A program made the position numbers and the translations under genes. Under the pieces are notes generated by a model, which was not told where the DNA came from, searched no databases, and saw only the letters and a list, made by a program, of their open reading frames with translations. This document shows positions 1 through 8,496 of a stretch of 28,097 nt of DNA, in pieces. Location: the NCBI GenBank assembly GCA_937880175.1, contig CALFLO010000118.1:1-28097 (forward strand), in the 5' to 3' direction. This stretch comes from an uncultured Gluconobacter sp. Lineage in GTDB: Bacteria > Pseudomonadota > Alphaproteobacteria > Acetobacterales > Acetobacteraceae. Numbering within the stretch: the stretch's first letter is position 1; each line of letters begins with the position of its first letter.

Positions 1-652
1 CGACTAGACCGAACACCGGGTCTTTCGCCGCCTTCTTCGGTTTCTGACGTAATGACTCCCGGCTGGCAAGTTCTTGGTAGCCAGCCGCAAGATGCCAGTC
101 CAGACCGAGGAGATACGCAACGTTCGTTGTCGCGTCAGCCATCGACTGATTAGGAAAGGTCTTGACCGGGTCATCCATCCCATGCTGGCTTACCCGGCGG
201 ATGTAAAGCGAAAGCAGCGATCTCGCATTGATCCCCACGTGCTCGTCTGGGAACCCGAATAAGCTTTGGCCGATGGCGGCGGTCCACTTGGGGACGGTCA
301 CACTTCCGGCTACTGGCACTAGTGTTCCATTTTCTGTTATATCGGGATCAAGATTGATCCGGCTTCGCTTGTTCAACGAGCGACTGACACTAAGGACGTC
401 CGGCACCTTCGGCCAATCCAATTGTAGTGAGAAGGTGTCGGCCTTAAGCGCCGCGTTCTGCAAGACCGAATTGGTTAGCCGGCGCATGCCGAGAACGAAA
501 TGTAGAATCTCAATGAGTGACGATTTGCCGGCCCCATTGCGGCTGGCGGTTGCGCTGGATTGAGGGGTCTTGTCTGCGATGAGGATATTGCGGCCAGGTT
601 TGAACGTGAGTGTCTTGAAACGTTCGTCGCTTGATCGGACCTGACGGAACAT
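1..652 (-). CDS. ABC-3C system SMC-like ATPase, N-terminal part (cut by window edge)
   Basis: This minus-strand frame is open from an ATG at 652 to the left edge, about 217 codons without a stop. The protein begins MFRQVRSSDERFKTLTF and carries a P-loop at about residues 37-48 (SRNGAGKSSLIE), followed by a region typical of SMC/RecN-like ATPases with DUF2326, the ATPase component of ABC three-component (ABC-3C) conflict systems. Its ATG shares one base with the stop of the small middle-component gene, so the trio is translationally coupled. By family analogy the ATPase would sense invading DNA or a replication intermediate and license the nuclease effector. The C-terminal ATPase half and signature motif lie outside the window. 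The ATPase assignment is firm; the system name rests largely on the neighbours. Confidence 0.8.
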   Translation of the reverse strand, partial: MFRQVRSSDERFKTLTFKPGRNILIADKTPQSSATASRNGAGKSSLIEILHFVLGMRRLTNSVLQNAALKADTFSLQLDWPKVPDVLSVSRSLNKRSRINLDPDITENGTLVPVAGSVTVPKWTAAIGQSLFGFPDEHVGINARSLLSLYIRRVSQHGMDDPVKTFPNQSMADATTNVAYLLGLDWHLAAGYQELASRESLRQKPKKAAKDPVFGLV

Positions 653-900
653 CAGTTCCCTCGCTTTCGATAGAGCAGGCCATCGTAATAGTGGATGGTG
701 TCTAGTGCATACAACAGGTCCAGAGCGAGGACGAACCAGGAGTAAGGGAGCACCTCATCATTGGAGTGTTGGAACCTCCACGCCTTGAGTGAACCCCACG
801 CCTGGCTGACGGTCATCGGTTCGGTCAGAATCATCGATATCTGCGCGCCAATAGTTAAGAGCGCTCGCTGTGGTGAGATCCCCTTGGTGGGAGTAATCAC
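652..900 (-). CDS. ABC-3C middle component (MC6-like), 82 aa
   Basis: An 82-residue protein starting at GTG 900, with the layout I associate with ABC-3C middle component 6: an N-terminal TPTKGISPQRALLTIGA stretch, a short alpha/beta core with a conserved Trp near the centre, and a C-terminal SWFVLALDLLYALDTI helix followed by YDGLLYR. Middle components are small winged-helix-like adaptors between the ATPase and the effector. The GTGA overlap with the effector stop upstream and the TGATG overlap with the ATPase start downstream mean all three are read from one message. The family was assigned from memory of its sequence pattern, supported strongly by the position between an effector and a DUF2326-type ATPase. 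Confidence 0.75.
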   Translation of the reverse strand: MITPTKGISPQRALLTIGAQISMILTEPMTVSQAWGSLKAWRFQHSNDEVLPYSWFVLALDLLYALDTIHYYDGLLYRKRGN

Positions 901-1901
901 AACACCGTCTCCTTGGTTTCAGGCACCCATCCAATAGGCGCGTTTTCGAAGATGTCACAGCTTTCGAAAAAATACGCGAGGACCGCGGTCTGCGCGCGAT
1001 ACCGCGGCGCTGTAGAGGCGCGATTACCTGCTAGGAATTCTCTCATCCGCAGCAGTACATCTTCTGGATCGAGGCCGTTGCCGACCGCATCGAGGTACTC
1101 CGTATGGAACCGGGCCGCAACTTCGTCCCGCTCTGTGATGTCGATACGACGTTGGTAATAGTCGGAGATCATTGCAGAGTATCGCATACCATTGCGTAGC
1201 TCGGCTTGGGTGTCACGTGTCAGGTCACTATAGAGCAGTTTATGGGCAGACACAGTCTCGATTGGTACTTGTGCAGCATCGGATATGCGCTTCGTCGCCA
1301 AATCGGCGAGGAGCTCCTCCATTTCTTGCAACCCGACAGCGATGGTGTGCTGCATGGGAAGCTGAGTCTTCAGTACTGCTTCGACGTCCTGACTGTTCTG
1401 CTGGCCGAGCATGTCACGGAAATGACGGAATCCCATAACTTCGAAAGAGATGCTGGGGTATGCAGACCGTGCCTTCGCAAGTTCTACAGAGAGTTCTGGG
1501 TGTAGGCCCCGCACATCATTGTGGACGAAAACGAACGTCGTGAATTGGCCTGATCGCTTCTTTACCGCGCCAGCAAGGTCTGAACGGAACTTGCGGATAG
1601 TCGCCACGGGATCGACGGTCTCCGGTGCGTAGCACGCATAGAGTCGAGCGTCATGCAAATCAAGCCCGTCACTAGCACGATCCCCGAGATTTCCGTGCGT
1701 CCGGACATCCACGAAGCCCGGTACGCAGAGTGTCATCATATCCTGAAAAAAATCCTGGAAAGCATTGCCATGGAGATCATGCAGGCACGCCCAGAGTACT
1801 CCTCGCATCGAAAGGCGCTCATAAAAGTCCACCTGAGCCCCCTTCACTGGTTCCATACGACTGCGGTAATTATACAGCATGAGTTCAGTTGCCGGGTTCA
1901 T
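897..1901 (-). CDS. ABC-3C effector protein, REase-like N-terminal domain plus ABC-3C C-terminal domain
   Basis: A 334-residue protein, first gene of the ABC-3C operon. Residues about 44-94 hold a pattern typical of PD-(D/E)xK-like effector domains: HGNAFQDFFQDMM, then GNLGDRASDGL, then a strand ARLYACYAPE. The rest (about 130-334) is largely helical and matches in size and position the C-terminal domain that docks effectors to the rest of an ABC-3C complex. The likely role is a DNA-targeting suicide or restriction effector controlled by the ATPase. The usual catalytic Lys/Gln after the Asp is not obvious, so nuclease activity is inferred. No strong Shine-Dalgarno is seen before ATG 1901; an ATG seven codons inside is an alternative start. 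Confidence 0.7.
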   Translation of the reverse strand: MNPATELMLYNYRSRMEPVKGAQVDFYERLSMRGVLWACLHDLHGNAFQDFFQDMMTLCVPGFVDVRTHGNLGDRASDGLDLHDARLYACYAPETVDPVATIRKFRSDLAGAVKKRSGQFTTFVFVHNDVRGLHPELSVELAKARSAYPSISFEVMGFRHFRDMLGQQNSQDVEAVLKTQLPMQHTIAVGLQEMEELLADLATKRISDAAQVPIETVSAHKLLYSDLTRDTQAELRNGMRYSAMISDYYQRRIDITERDEVAARFHTEYLDAVGNGLDPEDVLLRMREFLAGNRASTAPRYRAQTAVLAYFFESCDIFENAPIGWVPETKETVL

Positions 1902-2362
1902 ACTCGCAGAACTCGTTCATCCCGCTAACAATCTTTTTAACTCGCAATCGGCTCCTGTTGGCACTCATCACACCTTCACAGTGTTGGTTACTCTGATGAC
2001 AGCAGACGTCTCGATGTGGAATTGGAATTCGCCGTAACCCGCCATTAGTTTATGCAATCTCGTAATTTAGGAAACTGATGCGTGTACATGTCTGGCTAAT
2101 AAACCCGACATGTGGGTCCGAAAGGGCCACGCTGGGGCTAAGACGACCTTAGCTCTGTAACTCATCTGAGCCGCATCTGAAGAAAGGCGTGGAGTTCCCA
2201 GACGGAATCTACCGCCCCTCATCGGGCAAACGCCACTACTATATCGACTGGATTTCGCACAACCGTGGCTCAAGACATTACCAACTCAATAACTCGCAGA
2301 CATAAGCCACTGATCAGTCTCTGAGTTACACCAGTCATTGCTGGTCCGCTAGACAAAAACAA
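1902..2362. other. Intergenic stretch with possible gene remnant and small inverted repeat
   Basis: This 460-base gap separates two minus-strand defence operons. It should hold the ABC-3C promoter and the end of the SIR2-HerA transcript. A 7-bp inverted repeat (ACATGTC 2086-2092, GACATGT 2107-2113) could form a small hairpin. The plus-strand frame 2153-2281, which has no start codon, reads as protein-like sequence (contains YRPSSGKRHYYIDWISHNRG) and ends in TAA, suggesting the eroded 3' end of an unidentified gene. No intact gene, tRNA or clear terminator is visible. Confidence 0.35.
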
Positions 2363-4113
2363 TCATGTTGCCTTTCTCACCCCGCTACTTGGTGTCGTTG
2401 ATGGAGCTTTCCACGCACCGTAGTCCGGCCCGTCTGATGCCGGGGGTGATACTGGTTTCTGTATGTGGACGCTGACAGGAACAGGGAAGTCCACGCCTAC
2501 GAGGATTGCTTCGCCGGGAACGAGTCCCGGCAAAAGCTTCGTAGCCGATTGGTCGATTTCCGCTGCAGCCTGTTCGATCCGCTGCCGATCTCGACCATCC
2601 GCGAGTCTATGTACAATCGTCATTCCAACTTGGCTTAGTACCCCGGAGGGGAGGTCACCGGGACGCTGCGTAGCCACGCAAACCGTGAGTCCATATTTTC
2701 GTCCCTCTTTGGCTATACCGTCGAATGCGTTCAAATGGGTACTCGCGAATTCATCGCCTACCGTGACGTCAAAGAACTGGTGCGCTTCATCCACTGCTAC
2801 AACCAATGGGGACTTCTGAAACCTGTCTAGACGTGCCCAGCCGAGGAGAGTCTGGCCCAAAATGTTGACAATAATCTCTCTTAGATGATTGGCGAAAGTC
2901 AGGTTTCTGAGCGAAATTCTTAGTAGATGACTGCTTGTATCCGTCAACCATGATTCCATCTCGTCTATGGCGTTTAAAACACCATTTGGTGGGTCAATGA
3001 CATTCATGATTTCGGGAATTTGTAATAGATCGTTGATACGACTTACTAGCGATGAAACGTAGCTCAACTCATTATTGTTTGGCCCTCCGAATACACCGGT
3101 TTTCTGGCCTGGACCTGTCGGCCAGATGCACTCGCATTGGACTTGATCTGCCAACGCCCTGAAGTTGAAGGGATAGTGGGGATCTTCGACATTTCCAATG
3201 TACTTCTGCATTGCGGTCTGGAACGCCTGGACAGAGTTGCCCGTCTTGGACAAAGCAGCCCCTGTGCACTAGCAAACACGCGATGCGCGGGATCAGGGGA
3301 GGTGTCATCTGCGACCGCTTGGACAAGTCTCAGAGTGCGCACTGCTTCACGTAATTTCGGAAGTTGAGAGCCGGCCGATGGATTCAGGAAAGCATTTCGA
3401 TCTGATTCGCGCATCATGTAGTGAGGTATTCCGACACACTGAACTCCTGCTGGTTCACCAGCTGTTGACCCGAACGCCAAATGCCGGGCTCGGTCTCCAA
3501 GTGTCCGGAACTCGCCAGTGGCATCAATGAGGATCATCTTGCCTCTGAGCACGGCTACACTTTCAGCTAAATGGCCCAGTGTCCAGCTTTTGCCTGATCC
3601 AGTTGCGCCTACTACGGCGACATGGCGTCCAAACAGACGAGACAGAGGGACGTCAACCGGTACTGATTCGTCAACTGAAAGGGAACCCAGGCGGAGTGTG
3701 GGAGCCCCCGCGCTTGGGCTCGTTCCAATCACAGCCAATATGGCCTCAGAGCTTGCAGCGAATACAGCGTCGCCAACTTTTGGATATTTGGCAATACCCC
3801 GTGTGGCTTTCCCGCTGAGTTCAAGGGTGGAAAGCAATTGAATTCGTCCCTCGACGGGAACTTTTGGACCTGACTCCGAGAGTAGTTCTTCCGCTCGATT
3901 GGCTGGGGTGCCGACTCGAAGTATACGTCCAAATATGGCGATTCCTTCAACGTCGATGACCACAAACTCGCCCACCTCTCCTCGACCGAGATACTCTCCA
4001 TAGAGCGCGCGCGGGAGTTTGTTCGCTGCGGAGAACGTAATGTCAGCAAAGGAACCCTCGATCTGATAGATGTGGCCGATGTGTCGTTCTGGGCTAAAGG
4101 GATGGGTATCCAT
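2363..4113 (-). pseudogene. herA: HerA-family ATPase of a SIR2-HerA defence pair, split by a frameshift
   Basis: Two overlapping minus-strand frames form one HerA/DUF87 DNA translocase of about 582 residues. The first starts at ATG 4113: an N-terminal beta-barrel (HAS-barrel-like) region to about residue 120, then Walker A GATGSGKS at 169-176. The second frame carries Walker B VVAVDEAHQF and the sensor region VATQRPGDLPSGVLSQ, ending at 2363. They join if one C is added to the CCCC run at 3259-3262. HerA normally forms a hexamer that assembles with SIR2 into an NAD-depleting antiphage complex. The ATG overlaps the SIR2 stop (TAATG). As written the ATPase is truncated before Walker B, so the system would be inactive unless this is a sequencing error or recoding event. 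Confidence 0.85.
3259..3262 (-). other. Frameshift site in herA (CCCC run)
   Basis: The upstream frame reads through ASAQGLL and then into non-homologous sequence; the downstream frame resumes with SKTGNSVQAFQ. Adding one base in this run restores a continuous ASAQGAALSKTGN reading. The run is only four bases, short for classical phase variation, so a fixed deletion or a consensus error are both plausible. Confidence 0.7.
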
Positions 4114-5279
4114 TAGAACTTCGCGCCCCCATCGGCTAGACGTTCGGCATATGCATCGCGTTCTTCTCGCGAAGGAACATCTGGGAGGACCTCTACCAGA
4201 CGGTCAAATGTGGTTTCTAAAAGTGTGAGACGCCGGTCGCCCCTTTCAATGAGCTGTTGTATCCAGCTGAATGTAGTTGAACGTTTTGTACCACGAATTC
4301 CCGGAGATACGAACACTGCCCGTAGCCCGATATTGCTTCTGAGAGCAGCTTCTATGGGAGCGGTGAGGTGATCATCGTTGAAACCGAAACCCACAACGAT
4401 GAGTCCGACATCGGGTTGACGTAGAGCGATTTGGAAACGAGACATAAACTCTAGGTAGGGCTGCTGGTAGGACAACTGATATTTTGTCGCCGATGGGTAA
4501 AATAGAGCAGGATTTGCAGGTTTTGAAGAATCGTAAAGCTTGTGTATTTCAGTCCCTACTGAATTCCAGTCCACAGATCCATGGAGTTTTAGCAAGTGAA
4601 ATACGTTCGGCTCTAAAGTGAGCGGTTCGTGCGGGCGTCGTCTAACGTAATCCAAATCGAAGGAGGCCCCATTGAAAGTCTGTCCTCCATAGCCAAACCC
4701 GTCGATTGCATTGAACCGAGACCGCTGTGCAGCCGTTTCAAATGCCAGATCATAATTCGTTGTATATATTTGGGTTCGTTGCAGCCTTGTCGAACGTCGA
4801 GCCACTTTTCTCAAAAAGAGTTCGTGAGTCACCAGGTCGGATGTCTCGTTGATGAAATTGCACTTATTCCAGACAATACTTTCTGCCTCTGAAATGAATG
4901 CCTCTAAATCAGAGTTGCTCGGCTCAAAGGAATGTCTGGATTGTGCGTCAGAAAGGACATGCTCTAGGTTCTGATTACTGATCGGAGTTGAACTGAGTTG
5001 TCCCCTCACTTTATTGAAAGAAGGTAGATTCTTGACCTCTTCCCAGAGACCCCCCATGCTCGGCGCGGGACACTTTCCGGAACTGTCTTTGATTCCGAGT
5101 GAGGTTCCGGAGCCCGCAAGCACCACCAAAGTTTCAGAGTTGCAGATAGCTGTCAGCTCACCACTAAGGGCAGAAAGCACTGCTTCTTGAATGGAACGTT
5201 CATTCTCATCCGCAGGAGTGTCATTTTCGATTTCCTGCCATCCTTTGGTGTAACCACCCAAAAGTGCTAATTTACTCAC
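4113..5279 (-). CDS. SIR2-family NADase of SIR2-HerA antiphage pair
   Basis: A 388-residue SIR2-like protein, upstream partner of herA. Family motifs in order: NAD-binding loop LAGSGTS (about 54-60), TTNYD (173-177), KLHGS with the expected catalytic His at 233, and GFGFNDDHL (297-305). In SIR2-HerA systems this protein hydrolyses NAD+ once the HerA hexamer is engaged by phage infection, causing abortive infection. The start is GTG at 5279, with AGAGGAG ten bases upstream; the stop overlaps the herA ATG. The length matches SIR2 partners in described pairs. All recognisable motifs are intact, in contrast to herA, so the NADase may persist without its regulator or scaffold. Confidence 0.88.
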   Translation of the reverse strand: MSKLALLGGYTKGWQEIENDTPADENERSIQEAVLSALSGELTAICNSETLVVLAGSGTSLGIKDSSGKCPAPSMGGLWEEVKNLPSFNKVRGQLSSTPISNQNLEHVLSDAQSRHSFEPSNSDLEAFISEAESIVWNKCNFINETSDLVTHELFLRKVARRSTRLQRTQIYTTNYDLAFETAAQRSRFNAIDGFGYGGQTFNGASFDLDYVRRRPHEPLTLEPNVFHLLKLHGSVDWNSVGTEIHKLYDSSKPANPALFYPSATKYQLSYQQPYLEFMSRFQIALRQPDVGLIVVGFGFNDDHLTAPIEAALRSNIGLRAVFVSPGIRGTKRSTTFSWIQQLIERGDRRLTLLETTFDRLVEVLPDVPSREERDAYAERLADGGAKF

Positions 5280-5338
5280 GGTCTTCTATCTCCTCTACGA
5301 TTGGCGGTCTTCACTGCGCAAATTAGGAGATCATCTAC

Positions 5339-5366
5339 CTATTAACACATTAAAGGCTTAATTCAA
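5339..5366 (-). promoter_or_regulatory. Candidate promoter of the SIR2-herA operon
   Basis: On the minus strand TTGAAT (5361-5366) and TAATAG (5339-5344) lie 16 bases apart, about 60 bases upstream of the GTG start, in AT-rich sequence. This fits a weak sigma70-type promoter and was judged by eye only. The rest of 5280-5540 shows no gene that I can support. Confidence 0.3.
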
Positions 5367-5540
5367 TGGGATTGTTGGTTATCAATCTGTCATTTTTCCC
5401 TGCTCATAGCACACAGTACTCTTGTGAGAACGTTGCTTGGCTCAGGGCAACGCGGCCTGTCGCACCGACGCGGTCGATGACACTGTGTAACGGGTACGTC
5501 CTTGCGTGTCTTGGAAGGCAGGCTTCAACTCTGCTTTTCG

Positions 5541-5971
5541 CTAGAATCCACGCTCCTGATGTACAACGACGGTCGGGCGGGTCGCTTCGGTCGGGGACTG
5601 TAGGTTGCCTAGGCGAAGCGTTTGTGTGAGGGCTGCTCTGCCTCGGGCGGAGTCGATCTTCTGCCTGACGTTGGTGTCTCTAAACTTTGGCCCGAGCGGA
5701 TAGTTGTCGCTAATCTGGTAGCGGTCGCGGTAGGCGGCGATGGTGCGCGCGGCTTTGAGCCATGCGGCCTGCTTTCTGGGTTCGTCGGGTTTGGGGCCGA
5801 GCCGTGCCGTCCACGGTTCACGTGCTGTGATGGCCTTGTCGAGCAGTGTGGCGGCGCGTCGTTCGATCAGGTTTTGACATTCGGTGAGTGCCTGGCGCAT
5901 GTCGGGGCTCATTGGCCCGCTGGCAGTGGGGATGAGTCCGGCGATCAGGCGTGGTGGTTTGCGGGTGCGAC
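5541..5971 (-). pseudogene. MobF/TraA-type relaxase, C-terminal fragment
   Basis: Only the last ~140 residues of an actinobacterial TraA/MobF relaxase-helicase remain. Diagnostic stretches are RLIAGLIPTASGPMSPDMRQ, NLIERRAATLLDKAITAREP, PWTARLGPKPDEP and AARTIAAYRDRYQI, followed by PLGP; this pattern is common in C-termini of conjugative relaxases of bifidobacteria and streptomycetes. The fragment begins exactly at the left inverted repeat of the IS3-like element at 5972. The upstream relaxase and helicase domains are absent, so it is non-functional. It marks former conjugative or mobilisable DNA next to the defence genes. Confidence 0.8.
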
Positions 5972-7252
5972 CGGGTTTGCTGCAATGTTGGTTGACTTTG
6001 GGTCTGGTTGGATATGATGGTCTGACCGGGAAGGAGCCAATGATGGCAACGACGTATAGTGACGAGTTCAAGGCTGATGCGGAGGCGTTGGTCAGGAACG
6101 GCATGACGTGGGCGGCAGGTCAGGCAGGATCTGGGCATCTCGAAGTCGGCGTTGAGCAAGTGGGTGCAGGATGCCGAGCTTGCCGAGCGTGGCCTGTCGG
6201 GCACGCCTGAGGAACGTCGGGCGTTGAAACGCATCCGCGAGTTGGAGATGAAGAACGAGATCCTCCCGCAAGGCGGCGGCGTACCTGTCGAAAGCGAACC
6301 TCGACCGCCCAAAATGATCTACCCGCTCGTCAGACGGCTGGCAGAGCGTCCCGAAGCTGGGAGACCTGCCATACCGGTCGTGCTGGCTGGGCGGGTGCTG
6401 GGCTTCTCGAAGCAGGCGTATTTCAGGCGGGCCAATCCCGTATCCATGCTGGAGCGCGAGGAAGAGGAGCTGCTCGCGATGATTCGTGTGATTCACGCGG
6501 ATGACCCGTGAGTATTGGGTATCGATTGATCAGTGACGAACTGCATGCCCGGGACGTGTGCGTGTCGGAGCGTCGCGTGTGGCGCATCTGTTCGAAGTAT
6601 CGGATATGCTCCACGATCCAGCGTCGCTACCGCACGGGCAAGCCTGCCAGCCAGCCCGCGTCGGATGACCTCGTGCGCCGCCAGTTCCATGCCAATGCTG
6701 CCAACGTCGTGTGGCTGACCGACATCAGACGAGCACTGGACGAGCCAGGGCAAGCTGTATCTGTGCGCGGTCAAGGACGTGTGGAGCAACCGGATCGTAG
6801 GATGGCCCGTGAACTCCAGGATGCGTGCCTCGCTGGCTGTCGACGCGCTCGAGGATGCCTGGCAGCGGCGCGGCAAGCCCCGGGACGTGATCATGCATTC
6901 GGACAGGGGTTCACAGTTCGGCTCACGCCAGTACATTGAAGCCTGTCGAGCTACAGGAATCCATCGCTCGATGGGCCAGGCATACACGTGCGCGGACAAC
7001 GCGGCGATGGAATCATTCTTCTCCCTGCTGCAGAAGAACGTCCTCAACCAGCGTTCCCACTGGCCGGACATTACCACGCTTAAGGCTCGCTATCATCCGT
7101 TGGATCGAGGGCACGTACAACCGTCGCCGACGACAACGCTCCCTGGGCAAGCTCACCCCAGTGGAATACCAAACAATCTTCGCCAACGGCAACCAGCCAA
7201 CAACATGACAACAACACAAGGAAAACAGTCAACCAACATTGCAGCAAACCCG
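5972..7252 (+). mobile_element. Degenerate IS3-family insertion sequence
   Basis: About 1.28 kb bounded by near-perfect 26-bp inverted repeats (left 5972-5997, right 7227-7252; the ends read CGGGTTTGCTGCAATG inward). It carries two-part IS3-type transposase coding sequence with the AAAATGA overlap typical of the programmed frameshift (around 6312). No target-site duplication is visible: the left flank is a relaxase C-terminus and the right flank an exonuclease N-terminus, so the element probably mediated or inherited a deletion between two insertion points. GC content is higher than in the surrounding AT-rich gaps. Confidence 0.85.
6040..7208 (+). pseudogene. IS3-family transposase OrfA/OrfB with multiple frameshifts
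   Basis: OrfA starts near ATG 6040/6043 behind AAGGAG and encodes the helix-turn-helix (LGISKSALSKWVQDAELAER, then KRIRELEMKNEI). OrfB (from MIYPLVRRLAER, about 6314) is an rve-type DDE integrase: first Asp in VWLTDI, second in MHSDRGSQF, Glu in DNAAMESFF. The frame breaks near 6117-6125 (in OrfA), 6268, 6508-6520 (two small insertions give a TGA after HADDP), 6727 and 7083. Each lesion is a small indel and the conserved sequence resumes directly in another frame. The protein cannot be made; the element could move only in trans. Confidence 0.88.
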
Positions 7253-7711
7253 AATGATCTTTGACGAGTTGACTGTTATTCCCTGTCGTTCTAGGAAACG
7301 GATATCTCGGTCTATATGCGGCCCGATCACCGACTGCGCGGCGTTGAGCAGTTCCTGGACTCGGTCGGCATAGACCGAGAAGGGAAGACGGCATGAGGCG
7401 ATGTCCGGCGTGATGCCACCGCTTGTTACAGGATCCCAGGAGTATCGCAGGGTACCGTCGGGGCGCACGGAATTGGTCAGGCAAGCCGGCCGGAATATGG
7501 CATCAACCATCAGAGGCTGCCAGGTGGTCGCGTCCCGTATTGTCAGACCAAGCAGTTCGCCGGTCTCAGGATCGGTTGAGGTGGTCAATGCTGCAAGCCA
7601 CAAATGTCGCCCGCAGAGAGCATCGTCTGCCTGCATGGATCGCAAGTGGGAAGCGTCGGAAACGATGGCCCGTTCGGGCTCATCGCGAATTGATAGATCA
7701 TTCATTGTCAT
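7253..7711 (-). pseudogene. DEDD 3'-5' exonuclease-like protein, truncated by the IS
   Basis: The minus-strand frame starts at ATG 7711 (GGAGAG just upstream) and runs into the right IS end. It keeps the DnaQ-like fold pattern: TSTDPETGELLGLTI near residue 44, the strand/loop VDAIFRP, SGGITPDIASCRLPFSVYAD (the usual HGI-x-P region), then a helix ending AAQSVIGPHIDRDIRFLERQGI (the second acidic motif region). The remaining residues up to the frame end come from the IS. The C-terminal HxxxxD or YxxxD motif is gone. Similar short exonucleases occur on actinobacterial plasmids. Family assignment is by pattern and moderately sure; the truncation is clear. Confidence 0.6.
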
Positions 7712-7752
7712 AGGGGCTCTCCATATGTCTTGTCGACATATCCCTACAGACG

Positions 7753-7773
7753 GTGCCCCCCCTCGGATTCGAA
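7753..7773. repeat. Left attachment-site copy (tRNA-Lys 3' end duplicate)
   Basis: These 21 bases equal 13467-13487 except for one C/T change that falls in the T-loop. They correspond to the T-loop-to-3'-end segment of the tRNA-Lys gene without the rest of the tRNA, as expected for the displaced tRNA end after site-specific integration. Flanking bases on both sides differ from those of the right copy. Confidence 0.8.
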
Positions 7774-7822
7774 ATATAGAGATATAAACGTTGATATAAC
7801 GCCATTATTGGCAAGTGAAGTA

Positions 7823-7852
7823 CAAGCCCCGTTAATCAAGCCCCGTCAATAG
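7823..7852. repeat. Integrase arm-type repeats, left end
   Basis: Two direct copies of CAAGCCCCGTYAA (7823-7835 and 7837-7849, the second followed by TAG). The same word recurs three times between the integrase gene and the tRNA at the other end. Placement just inside both attachment copies is typical of arm-type binding sites for a tyrosine recombinase N-terminal domain. Confidence 0.6.
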
Positions 7853-7888
7853 TGTATATGAGTTAGGGGTCATCATTATTGACGAACT

Positions 7889-7905
7889 GAACATTCGGAA
7901 TGTTC
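7889..7905. promoter_or_regulatory. Operator-like palindrome GAACATTC-G-GAATGTTC
   Basis: A perfect 8+1+8 palindrome in the promoter-proximal region of the element's rightward operon. A TTGACG hexamer (7879-7884) overlaps its left shoulder. Its spacing does not fit the usual actinobacterial LexA box (GAAC-N4-GTTC). The ribbon-helix-helix or helix-turn-helix protein of the element could bind it. The palindrome is certain, its role is inferred. Confidence 0.45.
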
Positions 7906-8141
7906 GTTCTATAGAGATTATTGGTCATCAGGCCCGAACTTACGTCATATTTACCTACAGAACGCATCATTTTCCATCAATTGTGAAAGTTTTGTGAAGA
8001 TAGTGTGTTCATTTAGGTGTCAAAGTTGACATTTTTAGTGTTTTTGCGTGTTTATACGTGTTTTTGAATAAAAAGTAGCCGCGATATTCCTTTGGTGACT
8101 CGTTTGAACGGTTTGAACGGGCATAACGAAAGGAAAGACCA

Positions 8142-8495
8142 ATGAGAGTTCATTTAACTGACGAAGATTTTAAGGCAATCACAGTCTATGCGGGTGCTGA
8201 TGTTATGGATTTTAAGGCACAAACTGATCAGTCTGGTGCGGTGAAACTGACTGATGGCAAACCGGCTTTTAGCATTCCGAACGTTCTGGTTTATGAGACC
8301 TCCGCGAATGGTAATGAAAGGCAGTTGAAAGCTGCTTACGTGAAGGTTTTCAACGATCCTAAACGTCCACTGTCTCGGTTCGAGCGTCTTGAGTTTGAAG
8401 GTGAAGTCACGGCGAAGGTTTGGGTTTCAGACGGCAATCTTGGTTTGAGCATTATCGCTGATGGTTTGAAGAGTCCTGCGAAGAAGGGTGAATGA
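8142..8495 (+). CDS. Small beta-rich element protein, possibly ssDNA-binding
   Basis: A 117-residue protein, first gene of the element operon, with AAAGGAAAG eight bases before ATG 8142. It alternates short strands (FSIPNVLVYET, AAYVKVFNDP, RLEFEGEVTAKVWV, NLGLSIIADGL) and ends in a basic/acidic tail (KSPAKKGE). No motif gives a definite function. Its size, predicted all-beta nature and place first in a rolling-circle element resemble OB-fold-like accessory proteins of actinobacterial plasmids and gpV-like ssDNA-binding proteins of small phages; this is analogy only. The next start codon (8497) lies one base after its stop. Confidence 0.75.
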   Translation: MRVHLTDEDFKAITVYAGADVMDFKAQTDQSGAVKLTDGKPAFSIPNVLVYETSANGNERQLKAAYVKVFNDPKRPLSRFERLEFEGEVTAKVWVSDGNLGLSIIADGLKSPAKKGE

Positions 8496-8496
8496 G

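Larger units (their letters stand above)
7712..8141. other. Left end of integrated element: att copy, arm sites, operator-like palindrome
   Basis: No coding sequence is visible. It holds the left attachment copy (7753-7773), two AAGCCCCGTYAA repeats, a 17-bp palindrome at 7889-7905, an AT-rich stretch with repeated GTGTTTTT-like words (about 8036-8066), and a tandem GTTTGAACG repeat (8102-8110 and 8111-8119) just before the first gene's ribosome-binding site. The promoter for the 8142-10550 gene cluster should lie here. Confidence 0.55.

Noticed and set aside
2067..2273. Minus-strand 68-codon frame between the defence operons
   Set aside because: No ribosome-binding site or recognisable sequence; lies opposite the better-looking remnant frame.
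7753..7773. A second tRNA gene at the left att copy
   Set aside because: Only the T-loop to the 3' end is duplicated; no D-arm, anticodon arm or 5' acceptor strand is present.
7889..7905. LexA (SOS) box at the element promoter
   Set aside because: Half-sites are GAAC and GTTC but the spacing of nine bases does not fit the actinobacterial LexA consensus.
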